This document shows, piece after piece, positions 58,135-64,000 of a DNA stretch of 64,000 nt. A program made the translations under genes and the position numbers. Position 1 is the first letter of the stretch. Each line of letters begins with the position of its first letter. The DNA comes from Lingula anatina (lineage: Eukaryota; Brachiopoda; Lingulata; Lingulida; Lingulidae). The notes beneath the pieces were generated by a model, which saw nothing but the letters and a program-made list of their open reading frames with translations, ran no database searches and was not told where the DNA came from. The stretch lies in assembly GCF_001039355.2 (NCBI RefSeq), contig NW_019773514.1, forward strand, positions 672,147 to 736,146. Reading direction: 5' to 3'.

Positions 58135-58991
58135 TCACACATTAAAGTCATCAACCATCATTGTATGCTTCTCACGCAGAAGGTACTCAGGGTTGTCGTT
58201 TTTACAGGTTCTGCTGGCGTGACTTATCGGGTTCTGTATCTGTCCTTTCTTGGAAAAGAACAAAGGCGCATCATGACCTGAAAAATTTAAATGAAAAGGA
58301 TAAAATATCACAACAGTACATGTGCCTGACCTTGAATGCTTTGTTTATCAGGACACAACCTTAAATAATGTAATAAATGAGGAACACAATATATATTTAA
58401 CTACTGCATGTATGGCAACAGCATGTGAATTAATGTTTTTCCTTTAATAGCCCATACAAAATATATAACAGGAATAGCCTACATAAGTAAATCAGAATAA
58501 ATATGAAATTTTTCAAGGTATCTCAGTAACAGTTGTTTTGCATTAAAGTTTTTGTTTATTTTTGTAACTTGTATATCCATCCCAAGGAACAGGTGATGTT
58601 AAGTAGCTGCCATAAACAAGGTGGCTTAACAGGTGACAATATGTCACTGTTCATTTCACTTGCTAACATATAACAACACCAGTCATCTAATAATGAATAG
58701 CTAGCAGATTTAATTGAATATACACAAATGCCTTGAGTGGGTACATATATGATGGTGTATATTTTAAAACAGTGACATATTGTGGCATTTTAGGCACAAT
58801 TAAGGGGATAACAACTGTTCGTAAGATATCCCTATTTTACAATAAATACATTTTAAACAACTCATTGAAATATAATAAATTCTATTTCACCACCAAAACA
58901 GCAGTTAACGCAATTATTCTGGAATTTGTGCTTGCCATCGTGTCACGTGACCTTCATAGATGGCTTCACTCTGTAATAATCTCTTTAGAGA

Positions 58992-59029
<38 letters not shown>

Positions 59030-62000
59030 ACTGACTTTGAATGTGGGATTCATTTACCATTGGTAAGTATGGGAAAATTGTCCTTTATCCCAGGAAAATT
59101 TATTTTTTGGCCAAAATTAACAGTTGTTATCCCTTTAATCCTCAGTAAGGGCAGCATAGTTTTTTCTGTTTTTCTTTTTTGAACAAATGCTTGATATAAA
59201 TACTGAGCAAATTAATCATTTGTGCTTTATTGCATTTCTTGGTCAAAATAAATCTTCCAGTCAGATGGAAATAATTATAATGTTCCTAAAACAGTATAAT
59301 TCAAAATGTAGGTCATTGTATGATGCGCATGAAGTCAGGCAAAGGTCCCCCCTCCTCAGTATCTATCATCAATTTAACAGCTTTCTTTTTTGAGGGGAGA
59401 CAGCAATCGTATGGGGCCTATTTAATCCCTGAAGAAGATCTCACCATGAATATTGACATATCTGACGACAAGTGTAAAGGTTTCAATTCACTCACATTAT
59501 TTTGGTTAAAATGTTTTTGAGTTACAAGCCCTGATTACAATGCTTCATAAAACAAATGCATTATTTTGCCTTTTAAACAATAACATTTGAACTAAGACTT
59601 TTAAGAAAAATCACTGACAGGGTTTCGAATTACTGAATGGTGTCAATAAATTTGCAATAAAATGGTGTCTGTTGGTGTTCAGGTTCAGAAGAAATTTGAA
59701 AAACCAAATTTGCAATTTCTATCCCAAAATCACAAATATGACATCATCCATAAAATGGAATTTGGGTAAATTCAAAGGAATTTAGTCAGTGAACACTTGA
59801 ATATTCATCTATAATCCAAAAGCATGTACATAATGACAGTAATTTTGAATTTTTTTGTCTAACCCTGTCTGTATCCTCAAACCCAATTATTAGTCTAAAC
59901 TTTCAGACAAAAAAAGCAGGCTACTTTTAACTAAATCAATGATAGTCCAATTAAATGTATATTATGCCTTGCACATAATAATAAATGCAAGTCTTATTTT
60001 ACAGACCAGGACTTACTTTATCTAAGCAGAATTTTCTTTACCTCAGTAGACCAAATTTTCCGTCCGTGAGGCTGTATTCAGAACAGCAGACTACCTAGTC
60101 TAAGGATCAAATATGGTGACCCACTTAAAAGCTTGCCGTCTAATCCCTAATAGGCATTAAATAGATTCTCCGTGAGGATTATGCAACAACCATTCAAGTG
60201 GGTGGTCCATATTTGATCCGTAGAATAGTTAGTCTGCTGTTGTGAATACAGCCTTAAGGTTAAACTTTGTTAGTGATACTTGACCCAGCTGTCTCCATCT
60301 CCTGTGGCATGGTCAGTTCTAATTCCATATTTGTGTTCAGAGTCCAACACTAACAAAACAGGTGATTGTGACAGAGTCATCACACAACACAATAGAATAA
60401 AAGCACACTATTTTCCTGCAATGGCTACATTATTCATAAAAGCAACCATTACTTGCCTGTCACAAATCGTATATCTATCAGATATATCTGCAACATCAAA
60501 CAGAGGAGACCACTTAAATAAACTGTTAAGTAACAGACAGTCTTTCATCAGTTAATCTGATATCTCTGAAAGCCATGATAACCAACCACAACCATACTGT
60601 AAATATTTATATGCATTTCAAAGTTGACTTAGATGTACACCAAGAACAATCATCTGCCTCCTGTCTCACCTAACACATTTCACTTCATCAAATGGAAATC
60701 TCACATTCACGCACATTTAAGTCTCAAAATTGTTTTGGTCTACTTCAGTGATTGCTCAGTGGTTAATTATCCATGCATTCCACTTGCAGACTCTAAAGAC
60801 TGCTACCATTTCATGATATGACACTGCTTTCTATTAAACCTATCTTTAAAAATGTACATCAAAATGTAATGACGTTTGAAGACAGATTCTCTCAACAAGA
60901 AATGTCTAACCCAACTTCTACCTGGTTGTTGGTAAAGTTCTGCTAACAATTCAGGCCTCTTTTTTTATTCCATTTCAATTTGAAAGCAACAAAAAACCTC
61001 AATCTGAAATGTACTAAATGCATCCACACAACAACCCTAGTCCACCATGATTTTCAGAAAACAATGGAAACTGACCTCAGCATGTCCCAGCATGTCGTTT
61101 TAAAAAACCTCTCTACACTGGATGGTGTCCTTTCTAGCTGTAGCCATAAAACTGGCAGCGCTGTTGTCATAGAAAGGAGGCACAAGTATCGCTTTGGTTG
61201 CAGAATGAAAGCTCAATGATAGGCCAGTTGTCGGCACGTTATGAATTATTATTATTTTTTTTACTCTCAAACAGGATTGTACTGCAGTACGCAGAAAGGA
61301 CGCCGTCCAGTGTAAAGGGGATTTTGGAGAGGTGGGTTACCAGCGTCCTCTGGTGCCTCTCAAGTCACTGGCTGTGATACATGTACAGGTTTCCTGTAAT
61401 ATCATTAGAAACAAAAAGACTGTTTTGAGGTCACCTTGACAGACAGTTCACATATAACAGGAGAAGCTAGTCAAGTTCAAATTGCATGACTTCCTTAGAT
61501 CAAATATAGTAAACAGCACTGGAGATTTGACATCACTATGGCCCTATAGATTACACAAGAGCCTCTTTGCGTGATAAATATAATAAAAATAATTTATGGC
61601 TGTGTCTCTTTTTTTTTTTCTTTTTGTCCCAGTTGTCTATTCCGGGCTAATTTAGTCTTGCATTGTAAGCAAACTCCACACCTCTGTTGCCAATAGACCC
61701 AAAAATGTATATGGGGTAGGTTAAAAATTTTATTGTTTCATGCATGGATCTCGGCTTTGACAGAGGTAATTAACAGCCAGTTCCATAAACTATTTTTGCA
61801 GGAAGAGCCTTCACCCATGGCCTATACAATAATGCTGAGATTTCAAATTATGAAAGCAAAACCTGTTAACAATAAACCAAATTACAATTCTACAGAAAAA
61901 ATATATAATTTATATATACATATAATACATTTGCCCAAACAGTTAATCTGAACACACACACAAGTAATTAAGTTATTGTAAAACTACACATACCTTATAC

Positions 62001-62605
62001 TGACCCAATTTTGCTTATAAAAATCTTTCAAAAGAAGCAATTTTGTTACATGTTAATCTACAAACCAACCAATTTAGCTCCAAAGCCAGAGAGAGGAGAA
62101 AGGCACTAGCCATATAAGTAAGCATGAATGAATTTCTGTGACATATAACATAAACCCCCGAAATTAGGTCAAAACTAGTGAATCATGATAACATTACAGA
62201 CCTCAGTGTGTCATAATCATCCCTGCTTCAGTGAGCTGCCCCATCCACTCAAATATTCACAAATTACTTAACCCAGCAACAATGATCTAGTTAAATATTA
62301 TAAGATTTAAGCTCTACAAACCTGGATGAGATACCATACGATAATGTGATTCTTTTTCCTTTAAAAATTTCCAACACCTCTCCCCTAAAATAGCGTGCAA
62401 TGTCCATTTATCACCTTGCCCTTCAGGTATTGGATAATTCCACTCTACTTGTGGTGTTGCTAAGCAACTGATGACATCAGAAGCATGCCTGTGAACTTCT
62501 CAAGGTTAAGCAAAGCATAGTGTTTGTTTATCGACCACTTTTTTTTATATCTGAGCCCTGACCTATTTTTTTTGTCCAAAGTCTGGCTTTTTGCATAATA
62601 TCCAT
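58135..62605 (-). CDS. Small spliced gene of unknown function (about 120 aa, 3 exons)
   Basis: Two exons are well supported: 62498-62322 (donor CATCCAG|GTTTGT) and 58277-58135 (acceptor TTTTTCAG|GTCATG, stop TGA). Both are phase 1, so the 4.0-kb intron joins them in frame across SHPG|HDAPLFF. A likely first exon, 62605-62563, begins ATGGATATTATG after an in-frame TAA and ends ATAG|GTCAGG; it would need a 64-nt intron and is less certain. Readable landmarks are VEWNYPIPEGQGDKWTLHA, CWKFLKEKESHYRMVSHPG, then NPEYLLREKHTMMVDDFNV at the C-terminus. There is no signal peptide, membrane segment or known motif. I do not recognise the family. The stop is 66 nt upstream of the start of the zinc-finger gene on the same strand. 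Confidence 0.6.
58800..59138. mobile_element. MITE with TTAA(G/A)GGGATAACAACTG termini
   Basis: The ends TTAAGGGGATAACAACTGTT and AACAGTTGTTATCCCTTTAA are inverted repeats matching 19 of 20. TTAA at both outer edges could be the target site of a piggyBac-like element or part of the repeat. Inside is a poly(A) run (about 58989-59026) and a segment related to 6760-6850. It lies in intron 2 of the small gene. Confidence 0.75.
59139..60069. other. Intron sequence without recognised features
   Basis: Part of the 4-kb intron of the small gene. I see no exon or repeat I can support. Confidence 0.4.
60070..60253. mobile_element. Harbinger-like MITE, family M1 (second copy)
   Basis: The ends GGCTGTATTCAGAACAGCAG and CTGCTGTTGTGAATACAGCC are inverted repeats; the inside shares CAAATATGG and its complement with 34386-34560. 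Outside stand TGA on the left and TTA on the right, a target duplication with one change. Confidence 0.85.
60254..61114. other. Intron sequence without recognised features
   Basis: Nothing supported on either strand between two inverted-repeat elements. Confidence 0.4.
61115..61313. mobile_element. MITE-like element with ACACTGGA(T/C)GG(T/C)GTCC termini
   Basis: The arms, 61115-61135 and 61293-61313, pair at 19 of 21 bases; the interior is not paired. No target duplication is visible. Confidence 0.65.
61314..62321. other. Intron sequence without recognised features
   Basis: AT-rich; nothing supported on either strand. Confidence 0.4.
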
Positions 62606-63254
62606 CAAGTCAGACAATGGCGGTTACAGACACAAGATACATTATATATAAAAACACATTACCTTTAAAAAGGTCAAAAGATTACAGACATACATGTAGA
62701 CAGATACTTTACACATACAAACAACTGCACACAAGACAATCCATGTATGAAAGATATAGTTTATAATAAAACCATAAATTCATTAAAATATATTGCATCA
62801 GTGACTACATGAGAACTATTATATTTATTGTTGTGAGCTTAATGATAATTCTGATTTTCATTTAACATTTATTCAATAAATAACCACCCTCTCTCTCCAT
62901 GCATGTCTACATAAAAGCTCGCGTGTATATGCATGTCTACATCTATTTACTGTTACTGTTCCTAGAACAACCAAAATGCCAGCAAGTTAATCAGTATCCT
63001 ATCTATTTATATACTGTTTTTGGAGTCATAATCTTCACACCACCTGTGTGACAACAGTCCTAACAGGTGTTCTAAAAGCATGCTATACTGACACAAGAAT
63101 AGATAAAGTTATATAACATCAGAGAAAAAGACAAATCTGCTACTGGGCTTATTTATGTAACATAGCAATGATCTAATGTTGTGATACAGTTATGGTACCA
63201 CCGATTTTCAACCATATTAATGCATTGCCATTAGTAACGAGACACAAACTCAAT

Positions 63255-63480
63255 CATATGATATATACTTATAGTCACTGGCCACAAAGTCAATATGGAA
63301 GATTTCACAATTCTGGACCAAGAAAAGCAGTGGTATAAAAGAGGAATTAAGGAGGCCATCTGAGTAAGGGTAGAGAACCATCACGTCACAAGGAAGGACT
63401 GAGATTTGATCTATCCCATAACTGCACTGGGATCAAGACCCTGGTATGCCGCTTGAGCAGATACCTAGTCATCTGGTCTG
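63255..63480 (+). mobile_element. Fragment of a retroelement with a GIY-YIG-like tail
   Basis: The plus-strand frame reads VTGHKVNMEDFTILDQEKQW, then YKRGIKEAI, a stop, and VENHHVTRKD. This matches the conserved GH.....ILD.E..W..RG.KEAI.I......LNRD stretch near the C-terminus of GIY-YIG-bearing retroelements. Stops and a frameshift show that it is dead. Confidence 0.75.
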
Positions 63481-63855
63481 TCACATGACCATGTAGTCTA
63501 TCGGGTCACAGTTTTGGTCCGCAAGGGTCCAAGCAAAAAACTTGAATATATATGCTATTCTAGGTCTAGAAAAAAAAATCTCTGCCAGAGGTACAACAAT
63601 CAACTTGCTATCTACTTTTTAACTGGTTACTGTAACAAATCCATTAAGATACACTATATATATACAATTAGTTCTCTTTCTAAACACACTTGCCAGCAGC
63701 TGTCATTCTCACCTGACCTTTATCTAACCAAACAAGAAAGATCATAAATATAAATCTACAGATATATTTCTGTACGTTAACATCCTGGGGTGTGGGAGGA
63801 GAGAACTTTTCTCTAATAATTATGTGGCTGTCAGTTTTCATCCAGGGCAGCCTTC

Positions 63856-63876
63856 AAAAAAAAAAAAAAAAAAAAA
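63856..63876. repeat. Poly(A) tract
   Basis: About 20 A in a row, possibly the tail of an unrecognised retroelement on the plus strand. Confidence 0.7.
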
Positions 63877-64000
63877 CTAACTAGTCACTTGTTTTATTTT
63901 TCATGCTTTTTTTCTAAACAGTAATTATGACTCTCCTATTACAAAGGAAATGTTGATGTTGAGAAAACAGAGTGCAGCAATCAATTTTAACTGTCTGCAA

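Noticed and set aside
58733-59182. 149-residue plus-strand frame with a poly-Lys run
   Set aside because: It spans an inverted-repeat element and a poly(A) tract; there is no codon pattern or motif suggesting a protein.

Overview
The window looks like the nuclear genome of a marine invertebrate animal. Genes have introns with GT-AG splice sites. The DNA is AT-rich, with long (AT)n and (CA)n tracts, many short inverted-repeat (MITE-like) elements, and decayed LINE and Tc1/mariner pieces. The species cannot be fixed from the sequence. An ambulacrarian or other invertebrate with a heterozygous genome fits, but this is inference.

Region 1 (about 1.5-34.7 kb, all minus strand) is a tandem array of genes for SABATH-type SAM-dependent carboxyl methyltransferases (Pfam Methyltransf_7 type, best known from land plants). 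Two copies are complete and exactly co-linear: B (8421-14095) and C (17158-21494), each with 8 exons and 382 residues. A third, D (27247-34685), gives 379 residues once a probable assembly duplication of its exons 5-7 is set aside. A fourth, A (1536-4104), shows exons 1-4 and is cut by the window edge. Relics of exon 8 (23.3 kb) and exon 1 (14.6 and 34.3 kb) mark lost copies or local duplications. In every copy whose exon 6 is visible, a 63-bp minisatellite carries the exon 6 splice donor. Each unit brings its own in-frame donor, so isoforms could differ by multiples of 21 residues.

Both single-N gaps (5041 and 30857) abut near-identical duplicated blocks, which suggests alternative haplotypes joined end to end. 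The segments beside these gaps hold unexplained repeated short phrases and, at 30 kb, a transposon-like ORF.

Region 2 (34.7-39.1 kb) is intergenic, with one dispersed repeat.

Region 3 (39.1-58.1 kb, minus strand) is one large gene for a protein of about 3,167 residues. It has five C2H2 zinc fingers, two PLDLS motifs of the CtBP-binding kind, and a 15-residue motif (LRATELIGQIITREL) present twice through an internal duplication. Its first intron (8.7 kb) holds several inverted-repeat elements. The last junction is either an 89-nt intron or a frameshift.

Region 4 (58.1-64 kb) holds a small unrecognised spliced gene on the same strand (about 120 residues). Its stop codon is only 66 nt upstream of the zinc-finger gene's start codon. 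The rest is MITEs and a retroelement fragment. Genes were modelled by matching splice phases and comparing paralogues; no database search was possible.
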